A DNA stretch of 64,000 nt from Nemertoderma westbladi (Eukaryota > Xenacoelomorpha > Nemertodermatida > Nemertodermatidae), in contig JAUCBJ010005461.1 in NCBI GenBank assembly GCA_032718475.1, forward strand, positions 23,644 through 87,643. Reading direction: 5' to 3'. A program made the translations under genes and the position numbers. Positions 12,116-23,540 of the stretch are shown here, one piece after another. How positions within the stretch are numbered: position 1 is the stretch's first letter; each line of letters opens with the position of its first letter. Below the pieces are notes generated by a model that was not told the origin of the DNA, did not search any database, and saw only the letters and a program-made list of their open reading frames with translations.

Positions 12116-12514
12116 GTTTAACCCACCAAATTAAGTAGGTCATTGATCAAGAAAACTTGCCACCTCCATGCAGCATAAAGGAGGTGCCACCTGTAGCTGC
12201 ATAGACCCTCTTACTAGGGCAAATCTGGTCCTGTAACTAGGACCCCCTTCGTTCTGGGATAAGGACGCCCTTGGTCCTGGATTAAGGACCCATATACTTG
12301 GCTGCAGGGGTATATGGCCTGACCAGGCAGATGGTGATCTACCAATGGCTGGTCAGGAGTAGAGTGTTCTCATGTCCACTCTGAGGGCACTTCACTGCGA
12401 CCTGCACCTGGCAGCAAGGGTACAGGGCATGACCCAGCAGATGAGCTGCAACAGCCAATGGTGGGTCATGTACGCCAGAGTAGATATGGGTGATGGGCCT
12501 CATATCTGACTCCA

Positions 12515-15500
12515 TTGCGACACCCACCCTGTGGAATGGCAAACCAGGGTGTGGTATTTGCCCCGAGAGCTGACTCGGCAAAAAAGCACCCCCCAACCCC
12601 CACTATGGATTACATTAGCAATGCGGAGGTCCGGCCACTAGAGGCCAGTGGAATTACCGGACACAATCGGCCTCACAGGCGTCAGTTAACTCCTGACCGG
12701 CTGCCTGTCTCACCCCCTACTGGAGAGAGAGCAGCCAACAATTCTTTGAGTCCCTTTCCTGATGACCTTTCTGGCCCAAACCCTGGGTCACCAGGGAGGC
12801 CAGATTGTGATGGGGAGAGGGATTCTGGAGTTGGAGGCTACTCTCATGTTCCACCCCGACCAACAAAGCCATTGGTGAATCTGAGGCAAGTCACTAGACT
12901 AGCCTCAGTAAACACCCTAACACTCGGGTCCCCAATGCGACAAGGTGAGCTGACTGCCTTGGCAGATAAGCTTTCTCTTAGCGCAGTGGGTGTTCAAGAG
13001 CACCGAATGCAGACTGGACAGACTGATGAGGTTCTGATTAAGGACATGGGGGGCGGTTGGCGACTCGCCCTCGCGTCAGCAGATGATAGTGGCAATGGTG
13101 GAATTGGTCTATTGATGAATCCAACTGCACATGCAGCATTGGACAAAATAGACCAAATCTCTAACCGCATCATCCGTTGCCACTTCTCATGTTCTGGAAG
13201 ACTGGCTAAGAAGTTTCCTAAGGTGGTTCTGATTGTGTGCTACTCTCCAACTAGTGTTGCCCCTGTAGAGGAGGTGGAAAATTTCTACCACAATCTACAA
13301 GCAGCAACTGATGGAGTGGATCAGCATGCATTCTTAACATTCCTGGGAGACTTTAATGCAAGTCTGCATCAATCACCTACATCGCCCTGGGTCTATAGCA
13401 ATAGTGTTAACCGAAATTCTGTCCATCTTCAGGATTTTATCTCTGGAAATGGATTGTTTTCGGCTGGAACCCAGTTCAAGAAGCGAACTGGAAAGCTATG
13501 GACTCATAGTGGACCCAGTGGTCACAAGTCCCAGATAGACCATATTCTGTTTCGTAGGAAATACAGGAGCTCTATACAAGACTGTAATGCATTTACACTT
13601 CGACCCTTCTCCAGTGATCACCGCCTTATTGTGGCCAAGGTAAGACTTAGTCTGCGTGCTAGCAGAACAACGAAATCTGCCTTGCCACGGCATGACTGGT
13701 CCTCTCTGTTGCAACAGCCAAGTGTGAGATCCAGCTTCACACTACAGCTGAGCAACAGGTATGAGGCTCTTGCCTCTGAGGCGGCAGATCACTGTGAGGG
13801 CTATACTGCCTTTACAGAAGCAGTTAAGTTAGCAGCTGCAGAAACAGTTCCTGTATACCCTCGAAACAGGAAAAGGGCCCCCTGGACTGACAACAAAATT
13901 CAGAAGTGCCGAAATGACCTTCATAAGGCGCAGAAAGAGTCCCGACTCAAACAGACTACAGCGGCCAAGAATGCAGTTAAAGCTGCATCTAGGTCCCTGA
14001 ACAGGCAGTACTCTGTTAATCTACAGGAGCTAATAAACCAACAGGTTGATGCCATCAATGATGCTGACGACAGCAGGCAATCATCCCAGGCATGGAAATC
14101 GATCAATCTGCTTACTGGTCGGAAAAGCCAACCAACCACCAAGGTTAAGGCTGAATCACCAGCCGATCGCCTCAATGGTTGGAAAGCCCACTTTGAAAAG
14201 CTCCTCAATAATGACAGGGTATTGCCTGATAACTTTATAGAAGTAAAAGTGTCTGAGTCTGTACTCCCAGATATTCCCATTGGCGATATCTCCTTTGCAG
14301 AAGTGAAGGCTGCTGCAAAGAGCATTAAGACCAATCGTGCCAGTGGAGTAGATGGTGTTCCCCCTGAGGTCTTTAAAATACCTGAGTGTTTAAAGCTCAT
14401 CTATCCCATCATAGTAGACATGTACCGTACAACAAGAGTCCCACAAGAAATGAAAACAAATAAGTTGGTGCCAGTTCCCAAGAAGGGCAACCTAACACTC
14501 TATGGTTCTTTTCGGGGAATCTCATTGATCTCGATTGCTGCAAAACTATACAATAGAATTCTATTAAATCGCATCAGGGATCCCATTGAGAGACTGCTAC
14601 GTGGAAATCAGAATGGGTTCCGTAAAGGTCGTGGGACCATGGAGCCCATTTTGGCACTTAGAAGGATAATTGAAGAGTTATCAAAAAAGAAAGACAGGCA
14701 TCTGGCTGTTATCTTTGTTGACTTCTTCAAGGCCTTTGATTCAGTCTCTCGCTCACGTATGTTCAGCATACTTTCATTATATGGGATTCCTGATGAAATT
14801 ATTGCAGCAATCAGATCAGTATACGATGGTTCGACAACATTTGTGTCTACTGTTGACGGTGACACAGAACCATTTGAAGTGTTATGGGGCGTCCTCCAAG
14901 GAGACACACTTGCACCATTCTTGTTCATTATTGTGGTTGACTATGTTCTACGCATGTCCTTAGATCATCATAATGATGATGGGGTGATGATAACTCCACC
15001 TACTGGCTCCAGAAGTCGAGGAAATCCTGCCAAGTACCTAACTGATCTAGACTTTGCTGACGACTTAGGAATACTCTCAGAATCATTAGAGGGAGCCCAG
15101 CGGCTCCTCGGCTCATTAGAACATGCTGCTTCTAGTGTTGGTCTTTTTATTAACTCCAGAAAGACCAAAATTCTGACAGTTAACTTTGAAAGTCCTCAGC
15201 AAGTCTCTGATCGGATGAGCATAAGCTCAAAGGATGGTATGCTTGAGCATGTGGACGACTTCTGTTACCTGGGATCATGGATCCGGAAGTCAGGTGAGGA
15301 CCTTCGAATACGTAAGGGAAAGGCATGGGCAGCCTTGAATAGGCTTTCCAGGATTTGGAAGTCACCTAGAATTAATCGGAAACTTAAGGTTCGATTATTT
15401 AGAGCAGCAGTAGTTCCAGTGCTCCTCTACGGGAGTCCATGCTGGGCTCTAACTGCTGAGGACACCAAATCTCTGGATGGCACATTTACAAGAATGCTAC

Positions 15501-15832
15501 GCCGGGTACATTGTGTCAAGTACAATGCACACATCTCCAACCAGACACTATATAACATTGGAGGTGTCTCATTGGTTCCCCCAAGCTTGACACTAGAACA
15601 AAATCGCCTCCGCTTTGCAGGACATTGCTTTCGCCGTGAGGACCAGCCAGTGCATAATCTTGTACTTTGGCAGCCTCATGGAGTGAATAAGCATGGTGGA
15701 CAGCCCATGACTTTCTTGAGACGCATCTTAAAGGACACTGGCCTTAAAGATGCCGATGATCTAGCAAATGTCATGGGTGATAGGGAGTTGTGGCGGTGCA
15801 ATTTTGTTGACAAGCCGGCACAGCATTCTTAA
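12515..15832 (+). CDS. Intact non-LTR retrotransposon ORF: APE endonuclease plus reverse transcriptase
   Basis: A single uninterrupted 1105-codon frame. After a Pro-rich N-terminus (~1-120), the endonuclease domain shows GVQEHRM (catalytic Glu), FLGDFNAS, QIDHILFRR and SSDHRLIV, up to about residue 380. A Lys/Arg-rich linker follows. The reverse transcriptase (~590-890) shows FRGISLI, FVDFFKAFDSV (motif A Asp), GVLQGDTLAPFLF (motif B), LDFADDLGIL (motif C, with Phe in place of the usual Tyr) and INSRKTKIL. The C-terminal thumb-like part contains LLYGSPCWAL. All catalytic motifs are present and nothing is broken, so recent activity is plausible. 12160-12514 looks like its 5' leader; no separate ORF1 was seen. 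The start is taken as the first ATG, though the ATG near residue 31 is an alternative. It lies in the intron upstream of the epsin exons, in the same orientation. Clade is not resolved (RTE, I and CR1 groups all possible). Confidence 0.85.
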   Translation: MRHPPCGMANQGVVFAPRADSAKKHPPTPTMDYISNAEVRPLEASGITGHNRPHRRQLTPDRLPVSPPTGERAANNSLSPFPDDLSGPNPGSPGRPDCDGERDSGVGGYSHVPPRPTKPLVNLRQVTRLASVNTLTLGSPMRQGELTALADKLSLSAVGVQEHRMQTGQTDEVLIKDMGGGWRLALASADDSGNGGIGLLMNPTAHAALDKIDQISNRIIRCHFSCSGRLAKKFPKVVLIVCYSPTSVAPVEEVENFYHNLQAATDGVDQHAFLTFLGDFNASLHQSPTSPWVYSNSVNRNSVHLQDFISGNGLFSAGTQFKKRTGKLWTHSGPSGHKSQIDHILFRRKYRSSIQDCNAFTLRPFSSDHRLIVAKVRLSLRASRTTKSALPRHDWSSLLQQPSVRSSFTLQLSNRYEALASEAADHCEGYTAFTEAVKLAAAETVPVYPRNRKRAPWTDNKIQKCRNDLHKAQKESRLKQTTAAKNAVKAASRSLNRQYSVNLQELINQQVDAINDADDSRQSSQAWKSINLLTGRKSQPTTKVKAESPADRLNGWKAHFEKLLNNDRVLPDNFIEVKVSESVLPDIPIGDISFAEVKAAAKSIKTNRASGVDGVPPEVFKIPECLKLIYPIIVDMYRTTRVPQEMKTNKLVPVPKKGNLTLYGSFRGISLISIAAKLYNRILLNRIRDPIERLLRGNQNGFRKGRGTMEPILALRRIIEELSKKKDRHLAVIFVDFFKAFDSVSRSRMFSILSLYGIPDEIIAAIRSVYDGSTTFVSTVDGDTEPFEVLWGVLQGDTLAPFLFIIVVDYVLRMSLDHHNDDGVMITPPTGSRSRGNPAKYLTDLDFADDLGILSESLEGAQRLLGSLEHAASSVGLFINSRKTKILTVNFESPQQVSDRMSISSKDGMLEHVDDFCYLGSWIRKSGEDLRIRKGKAWAALNRLSRIWKSPRINRKLKVRLFRAAVVPVLLYGSPCWALTAEDTKSLDGTFTRMLRRVHCVKYNAHISNQTLYNIGGVSLVPPSLTLEQNRLRFAGHCFRREDQPVHNLVLWQPHGVNKHGGQPMTFLRRILKDTGLKDADDLANVMGDRELWRCNFVDKPAQHS

Positions 15833-15867
15833 AAATGCAGCTGCAAATCAGCATGCCGATCCTAGAA

Positions 15868-16942
15868 GTAGTAGAGCTGTTGCGTTGCAGAGCCAGGTTG
15901 ATCAGCTGGCGAGCTGTTGCGTTGCAGAGCCAGGTTGATCAGCTGGCGAGCTGTTGTGTTGCAGAGCCAGGTTGATCAGCTGGACGAGCTATTGTGTTGC
16001 CGAGCCTGGTTGATCAGCTGGCGAGCTGTTGAGTTGCAGAGCCAGGTTGATCAGCTGGCGAGCTGTTGTGTTGCAGAGCCAGGTTGATCAGCTGGCGAGC
16101 CTGTTGGGTTGCAGAACCAGGTTGATCAGCTGGACGAGCTATTGTGTTGCCGAGCCTGGTTGATCAGCTGGCGAGCTGTTGAGTTGCAGAGCCAGGTTGA
16201 TCAGCTGGCGAACTGTTGTGTTGCAGACCCAGGTTGATCAGCTGGCGAGCTGTTGCGTTGCAGAGCCAGGTTGATCAGCTGGCGAGCTGTTGCGTTGCAG
16301 AGCCAGGTTGATCAGCTGGCGAGCTGTTGCGTTGCAGAGCCAGGTTGATCAGCTGGCGAGCTGTTGTGTTGCAGAGCCAGGTTGATCAGCTGGCGAACTG
16401 TTGTGTTGCAGAGCCAGGGCCAAGGGTGATCAGCTGGCGAGCTGTTGGGTTGCAGAACCAGGTTGATCAGCTGACGAGCTGTTGTGTTGCAGAGCCAGGT
16501 TGATCAGCTGGCGAGCCTGTTGGGTTGCAGAACCAGGTTGATCAGCTGGACGAGCTATTGTGTTGCCGAGCCTGGTTGATCAGCTGGCGAGCTGTTGAGT
16601 TGCAGAGCCAGGTTGATCAGCTGGCGAACTGTTGTGTTGCAGACCCAGGTTGATCAGCTGGCGAGCTGTTGTGTTGTAGAGCCAGGTTGATCAGCTGGCG
16701 AACTGTTGTGTTGCAGACCCAGGTTGATCAGCTGGCGAGCTGTTGTGTTGTAGAGCCAGGTTGATCAGCTGGCGAGCTGTTGCGTTGCAGACCCAGGTTG
16801 ATCAGCTGGCGAGCTGTTGTGTTGTAGAGCCAGGTTGATCAGCTGGCGAACTGTTGTGTTGCAGACCCAGGTTGATCAGCTGGCGAGCTGTTGTGTTGTA
16901 GAGCCAGGTTGATCAGCTGGCGAGCTGTTGTGTTGCAGAGCC
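15868..16942. repeat. 37-bp minisatellite, ~29 copies
   Basis: Head-to-tail copies with core GCCAGGTTGATCAGCTGG and a GAGCTGTTG.GTTGCA half. Recurrent variants (GACGAGCTATTG.., GCAGACCCAGG, TTGTAGAGCC) alternate in ordered blocks, indicating amplification of multi-unit segments. The core contains the palindrome TGATCA. It begins about 35 bases after the LINE stop codon, so it may belong to the LINE 3' UTR or have grown at its insertion edge. It ends about 137 bases before the first epsin exon seen here. Confidence 0.9.
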
Positions 16943-17078
16943 AACCGATAATGTAAATACTTAGCTACTGGAATGGAAGGTGTGAAATTCAATAAAATAC
17001 AGCAGTTTACTGGTAAAAAAGCAAACGGTACAGATGTAATACAATATAATGACAATAAGTATTTACGTTGTATTTCAG

Positions 17079-18062
17079 CTTGTTGATTTCTCTAACCCCC
17101 CTCCTGACCTTCCCCCCGAACCGTCAGCCTTCCCTTCCATCCTTCCCACCCGGCCAGCAATGGACCCCTGGAGTAGCCCACCCACTAACCAACCCCCCTC
17201 CAACAACCCTTGGGCACCCGTCCCCAGTGGAAAGCAAACGCGCAAAACCGATAATATTGTACCATGTAAGTTTGCTAATTAAATACTCACAATCACAATA
17301 TATAGTTATGTTATGTTCTATAAATATTATAAAAAATAATTCAATTATACTTAATTGACCTCATAAATATTTAAACTTAACATAACTATTGAATTCCCTG
17401 AATTAATGATCGGCGGTAATTGATTTTAATGTCAATATAGCAAACACAATATTCTGTTATTAATGGTGAATCTTTATTATTATGCTCCTTTTGTTTCTCC
17501 AGGTGGTCTACCAGCTAAGAACGACCCCTGGTCCTCGCAATCTTCCTCTACCCCAGGCGAGTCGGCCTGGCCCCAACCCGCTCCGGTCCAGCCCAGTATA
17601 TCCAGCTCCGCAGACCCCCTGACCGGCTGGGAGCCCGTGTCCAAGCCAACCGCCTCCCCCGTTCCCATGACGATGGAGACGTCGTCCCCGCCGGAATCCA
17701 AGAAGTCCCCGGAGGCTTTCCTCGGTAACAACGCGAATCTCGTCAATCTGGACTCGTTGGTTAAACCGAAGGAGCCCACAGCCCCGGCTACCGGTCTCAA
17801 CCCCTTCATGACGCCCTCTATGGGTGTCGGGAAGAACCCGTTCCAGCAGGCGGTTGCCCCGCAACCCACTCTCAACGAGCTCCGAGTGACCAGCAACCCG
17901 ACCGAGGCCGCTATGTTTAACTCTTCGGACCCGTTCGCCACCCCCGCCGCCCCGCCTGTATATCCATTCCCCGCACAGCAACCATTCGTTACTAACAACG
18001 TAGTTCCGGCCGGCTTCCAACCAGCTATGATAAGGCCCAACCCCAACAATCCTTTCATGTAA
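17079..18062 (+). CDS. EPN (epsin family): Epsin, C-terminal part (last two coding exons)
   Basis: Coding exons are 17079-17265 (after a TATTTCAG acceptor, before a GTAAGT donor) and 17503-18062 (after TTTCTCCAG; stop at 18060-18062). The first exon is 62 codons plus one base and the second supplies the other two, so the phases agree. The residues form the unstructured tail of epsin, an endocytic clathrin adaptor. They include DPW and NPW in the first exon, then another DPW, the signature FLGNNANLVNLDSLV (vertebrate epsins have FLGPNAALVDLDSLV), NPF motifs (LNPFM, KNPFQ, terminal NNPFM) and DPF. These bind AP-2 appendages and EH-domain proteins. The ENTH and UIM exons must lie to the left and were not found in the window. 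Whether this is EPN1, 2 or 3-like cannot be said; invertebrates usually have one. The exons are much richer in G+C than their surroundings. Confidence 0.9.
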
Positions 18063-21000
18063 TTAATTACCGTAATTTCAGCTGTGAATCTCTTTAATTA
18101 TAACATAACATTTTCTAGTGTTTTATTAAATTAATTCTGAGTATTTCTCCGATGGCACGTATAAATATTTCTTTATTGCATTTAAAATAGTTGATATAAT
18201 TATCGGGCGGCCTTTGGATATTGTCATTGTGTGTTGATGTAAATGGCGACGGTGTGTGTGTGCTGTGTGTATATAGTAAAGCTAGCTTTACAGGGTTTCA
18301 ACTCGAATCCCTTGACCCTTGGTTTCATCCAAAACTGAAACAAAATTTACGAAATGTTTTTTTTCCGAAATGAATATCATACAAAACTTGTAGGATATAT
18401 TTTAGCATTAACATTGTTTTGGATACTTTTTCATGATTAAATGACAAATTACTTTATTCTTTAAAGTTGCCTTTCTACTTCAATTATAGTGTAATTTGCA
18501 GGATTTTAGATCGCGCTTTATCTCCCTAGGAAGATAAAGTGTGTAGAAATGTGAAGTGTAGAATGTAAAGTGTGAGATGCAATAAGTTACATTTTATTAC
18601 CGCAGGATATAAAGTTCCATCATGCTCCTCGGTACACCAGCTATTAGATTTATTAAATAGGCCTCTGTTGTTACGTTTCCACATAGGGGGGGAAACTGGA
18701 CACAATAAAAATTCACCCCTCTCCAGGGGAAATTCGACGCAAATAACAGATGATTATTCTCAAAAATAAAACTGTAACCTGTTCTATTGTGTTTAATTTA
18801 TTGTTTTGGTTAAAATAAGGTGCTACTGTAACCTGCCCTATACCTGTCAAGAAATCGTGGGAAAAGTATATCATTCAATTGTTGACAAGATTTTCAGACA
18901 TATCCAATAATACGCATATGCAGATGAAGGAAGGCAATTGTTCTACCAGGCCAAGCAGTGACTGGAACAATGTTCGCTGTTGTAGGAACAAAATTCATTT
19001 ATTTTTTGAATTAGCCGTTTGCTGAACATCAGCGAGCCGAGAGATACCCGTATGGGGGGTGAGGCTACCAGGACAACCGTACAACCTAGGGAACCAACCA
19101 CCCGTCTGCCAACGGCGGTAGAGAAACTAGACAACCAATTAGGATAACGAGGATTCTCAGATTCCGAAAGTATGAAAGGCAATTTAGGAATAAAATTACG
19201 ATTTATAAGAAAATGAAATGGCTTTATTTTTATTCTACCCGCTTAATTTGAAATTGTATGCATCACATGCTAAAGAGGCAAAAAAAGTTCGCTATTTTAT
19301 TTAATATTTATACGGGACATCAACAATTGAGAGGAAAGGCTATGAAAAGTAGTTCATTTTTATCGCCTAATGACGTCAAGACATTGTGTATCATCGATAA
19401 ATTTAAACGACATCCGACAGCTAATAGCTTGTAGTTCATCCAAACGAATATAATAGTTTAACTGGAATTAATGCACGATTATTAAACTTTTTGCACAACT
19501 GTAATAGTTGGAGGTTTACAGTATTCTTATTGGACAAACATGTGCTAACTACTCTTTAATTTACTAAGTTAATTAATTAATTACGGCTAATTAGCTCCAT
19601 CAAATTGATTATTCCTCGCTAGTTTACATAAAGCTGCTGTGTTCTTGGGTCATTCTATGTCACGGTGTCATCTTGAAAGTGTAATCCCATCATATGTTAT
19701 GGGTTTCCGAGTCTAAAAGCATGTTGGCTTGTTGAGTCCTCAAAAAATATAAAAATTATAATGATCGTTTCCAAAACGCCTCAAGAACTTCTTTAATTGA
19801 TGAAATTTAATATTCCCTGCCGAACAATAATTTTTGCCAGTCGTAATATTTGAATGACCCTTGATCTTGTAGCCATATTTTATTCAAACATCATTCATTG
19901 TACTAAGTTTTACACAAATCATTGTATTATATAAGATTTTTAAGATTCATGTAGGACTAATTTTGTTATTTTTCACGTGATACCGTTCCTCCCAAATTAC
20001 CTAGAGTGTCTATATATAATATATTAAGTACCTAAGTAGGCTTTGTAACTTTGAAGGTTCCTTATTTATTACCCGTGTGTGGTGCATTTAATGTCTGCAT
20101 GTTTCCCAATCGATATAGGATATATACTTTATTACCTTATTATATTAACTTTTCCCTGATTAAATTGCAACTTTATATTACTTGTTTAATTCTGTGGGCC
20201 AATAAAGGGCTGCGTCACGCTTTATATTGCGTCCGAAATTGAGTTCTGGTCCATTCTTACACCAAAATAGCTTGTGTTCAATCGAAAAAGCACACAATGC
20301 TCCGACTTGGAGAAAGTGAGGCGACTTTTTTGATCTTCTGATATTCGCTAAACAACTGAAAACAAAGAAAAGTTATATTAGCCTACAAACTGTTGTTTTT
20401 GCAATTATGTTGTAAATATATTAACTACAACTTCATACATGTTTTTAGTAGGATCTGAAAAATAAAACTAGGTCACCCGCTGTAATTATTAAAATGTTAA
20501 AAAAAGGCTAATTAAATTGAATTTTGGCTATTTTTCTCCCAAATCAAAAAGTAAGAACCAAATAAATCCTCTCCAATTTAACCGTTATATTCTTAATTAG
20601 TTGCTTGTTAATTTCTGCCTTAAATAGGAAAACCTTCCGCCCCATAAAAATAACTAATATTCGCCGAAAAATATTTCATTAAATATACCCCGTCGGCGGC
20701 AAGTTCAGAACTTGCCGCCGACGGGGTATATTTAATGAAATATTTTTACAACAGCGGAAGAATCTTCCGCTGTTGTGTTTGCGGTGTGCCACAACGTAGT
20801 CAAAGTGCAGCATAGCTATTTAAGGTAGAGGTCGTGGGTGGATCAACTTACAGAGACGCCCTCTTCCTAATGATGATGGCGATTCAGGGCCGGTCTGGAG
20901 GCCCTCCTACGATTAAATAAAGACCCATTTTTAGCCTTTTAACAATGAACGTGTGTCCGTTCTTTCTTTTATTGGTTTCGATTTTTCAGAATATTTCGGT

Positions 21001-21151
21001 TATTTCGCAGATATTATTCCAGTCCCATCACTCTAACAGATATCGCATATTTATTACTCTTCAGTTATTTAATTTCACAATCGCTATTACTGGTATACTA
21101 ACAACAGTAAGTACATCACTTCACATTCCCATTAATTTATATACAAACTAC
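18063..21151. other. Gene-free AT-rich interval with two adjacent perfect palindromes
   Basis: Epsin 3' UTR presumably occupies the first few hundred bases (an ATTAAA lies near 18125). No exon could be supported elsewhere. The notable content is the palindrome pair at 20667-20776, listed separately. Confidence 0.5.
20667..20776. repeat. Two abutting perfect palindromes (81 bp and 29 bp)
   Basis: 20667-20747 has two 40-bp arms that are exact reverse complements around the single base at 20707. The outer halves are AT-rich (AAAAATATTTCATTAAATAT) and the inner core is GC-rich (CCCCGTCGGCGGCAAGTTC). The next base begins a second palindrome, 20748-20776, with exact 14-bp arms (ACAACAGCGGAAGA) around one base. 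The reason for such perfect symmetry is not apparent; a termini-only fold-back element or a recent hairpin-mediated inversion are candidates. Confidence 0.9.
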
Positions 21152-21191
21152 AATTAGTATAGTAATAGACAATGAGTTAGTGCGTTTAGAA

Positions 21192-22833
21192 CAAGGTGTA
21201 CTAAATAACAGGTCATGCAGCGAGAGGGGTATTGAAATTAGCGGGGGCCTAAGTAAGCAATAGCGTTTACTGATATGGTTTTAAATCACCGTACACTATC
21301 ATATATATCTCAGCGGCATCTTGGTGAAATTTTTTTAAAATTTCTGTGAACATGCCGACACATATCTTCTATCACATGGTTTGAAAATTATTGGTCATTC
21401 ATCACTTTATTTCACATTCCTAAGTTAGTTTATTTCACTTTTAAACACAACATTGTACATTATCTCGGCCACGTCACGTCGAATTATCATAATATCTATG
21501 TCAGCCTGCGGAAACATATCCTGTATTACATGGTTTGAAGATTAGTGACCATTCACTTTATTTCACTCACCTGTGTTACTTTATTTCACTGTTGACTGTT
21601 AAACGTAACATTATATGGTATCATTATACATTGCAAACGAACACACTTTTTCTATAGTTGCTTTATTAATGTTTCCAATTTGTTACTTTACGTTATTTTC
21701 CCGGTACTTTATTTCACTATGGGACGAAAAATACTTATAAATTTTACGTTTTGTCATTTGATGGACTTTCAATCATTAGAGTATTGCTATTGTTTGCAGT
21801 GCTTTTACAATTTAACAAATGTGCCACACGCAATCTTTCAGAATGTCAGTTAGAATAGATATGATGTTAAACTGGTTATGTTTCGGATCATTTCAATATA
21901 TTTTTTATCTGAGTGTTAAATTTATTGCACTGTTTTATCATTATAATTCACAAACATTGTAGTACAAAATACAGTTTAATGACAATTATCGGAGTTTTCG
22001 AACTTTGGACTGGTCTTTGTCGTTCCTGCACCGCTTCGGTGTCACATCAGCGACCTTCACCGTATTGTGGCAGAAATTATGAAACAACACGTTTGAGAGT
22101 TTCCTGAACAACGGAAAAGTAAACATTCCATCAGTGAAATATATCTCGGCAATATTCTTCAGAGCTTGCACGAAACTCGTACGGCAGAACTGTGTTGGTG
22201 ATTGACGAAAGAAGTTGAATGCTAGAAAGCAAAAAGAAACCAACTCATCATCCGGATAAACCAAACCGCCACGGTTCAGTTCCGTTATGAAGATGCTTGG
22301 TGCATTCACTGGTGATAAAGCACCGCCGGGTGCTGTCCTCATTACCTTGGGATTGGGACCGGGACCAGGATTATCTTCAGTGGGTTTGTACCCCGTACGA
22401 CAACCAGCAACACTACACTTTCTCCCCATCTTTCTTCACGAATAGTGTGACGCTGAGGACCCGAGTGTGGTCCTAGTAACAATAGGCGGGCTTCTGATAT
22501 ATTAGGCTTGTACAGTACAATGTATTTAAGGTGTTCCTCTTTGTGTTTTGACAAATATTTTACTTAGGCTAATTATCGTACAATAACAACATTACGTTGC
22601 ATCCAATGTTTCTAGCATTTATATGTAGAGTAGCCTACTCTAGCAAATAGCTAGTCACACAACCAACATTTATAAAACACGGGTGTCGCATTTACTAATC
22701 AACTCTATGGAATTCTGGAATTGTATTATACAGTAGAAACGAGTACTATACAGTAGGTACGCTATTGCTTAGTTAGGCCCCCGCTAATTTCAACACCCCT
22801 CTCGCTGCATGACCTGTTATTTAGTACACCTTG
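21192..22833. mobile_element. Left P element, internally deleted (1642 bp)
   Basis: Terminal inverted repeats of about 75 bp lie at 21192-21266 and 22759-22833, with a few mismatches. Left flank is GTTTAGAA and right flank is TTCCATAT, so its own two flanks do not match. It encodes a THAP-type N-terminus on the minus strand but no catalytic transposase domain. A ~75-bp direct repeat (about 21366-21440 and 21520-21592) and five ACTTTATTTCAC-like boxes (21404, 21427, 21555, 21578, 21706) lie in its 5' third. Confidence 0.75.
21986..22429 (-). pseudogene. THAP-domain P transposase N-terminus, internally deleted
   Basis: The frame starts MGRKCSVAGCRTGY at 22429, the beginning of a THAP zinc finger (the DNA-binding domain of P-element transposases). 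Compared with the right-hand copy, 132 bases (44 codons) are missing between NPKV and MRTA. This removes the HRFP, Trp and CxxH parts of the finger. The frame then continues to a stop at 21986 through sequence with FHNFCHN. No RNase-H-like catalytic region follows, so it is a non-functional relic. Confidence 0.7.
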
Positions 22834-23410
22834 TTCCATATTCACTATATCCAGGGGCCGTACACCTATCAAGACAAAGAACTAACTTCGCGAGTAAGAA
22901 CTATTGGTATGCTCAGTCAATTCCAACATATACTATCTAAAGTACGAACTACCCCGATAAAATAAACTATTGTGGAATAGTCACACATTGAGGTATCCCC
23001 AGATCTTCCCACAAATTTGGCATTACAAATTCGAATAAGTACATCTCTCTGCACCCAACCAAATTCAAATGTTTTTACATTATTATTTGGAATCCTTGCA
23101 TGGCCAGCTTTCCATTGGTACCAAATCAATTAGGTTAAAGAATAACTGCGGTGCAACTGGAGCATTTTCGAGATGGCAGTTTTTAAAAATATATAATATA
23201 ATATAATAAATAGCTATGGGCGTTCGAAACTTACTTCTACGGTGAAGTAAAGTTAACATTATAATAATATGTTGGCTTACAAGCAGTTATAGAAATGCAA
23301 AATGTTTCTGGAATTTCTTGAGTAAATTTATTTCTTTAGTTATGGGCATGTAGGATTATATTTATAATCATTGCATGAAAGATAGAGTAATTGACAGATA
23401 ACAGTAGCAC

Positions 23411-23484
23411 CGTTACTAAGAATATATTATTTAATGAATTAAGATTAAAATCTTAATTCATTAAATAATATATTCTTAGTAACG
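23411..23484. repeat. 74-bp near-perfect palindrome downstream of each protamine-like gene
   Basis: Arms of 36 bp starting CGTTACTAAGAATATATTA are exact reverse complements around a two-base AA centre. It begins 57 bases after the stop codon of copy 1. Equivalents lie at 24816-24889 and in the other five units. In units 2, 3, 5 and 7 one arm carries ATTAATTAATG in place of ATTATTTAATG, which breaks one pair. It might form an RNA stem at the transcript 3' end or a cruciform. It is not the histone 3' stem-loop, which is far shorter. Confidence 0.85.
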
Positions 23485-23540
23485 CTTTATCGATAAAATA
23501 GTTGACCGCGAGGCAGGAAAATATCAGTTTACAGGATTAA

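Noticed and set aside
17480-18058. Minus-strand frames of 170-192 codons over the epsin exon
   Set aside because: They are shadows of a GC-rich coding exon whose plus-strand frame has DPW/NPF motifs and the epsin signature.
22917-23129. 70-codon minus-strand frame (MIWYQWKAGHARIPNNN) conserved in array units
   Set aside because: Conservation is explained by homogenisation of the array, and the segment belongs to a dispersed repeat also found at 39.5 kb. It has no start context or known domain.
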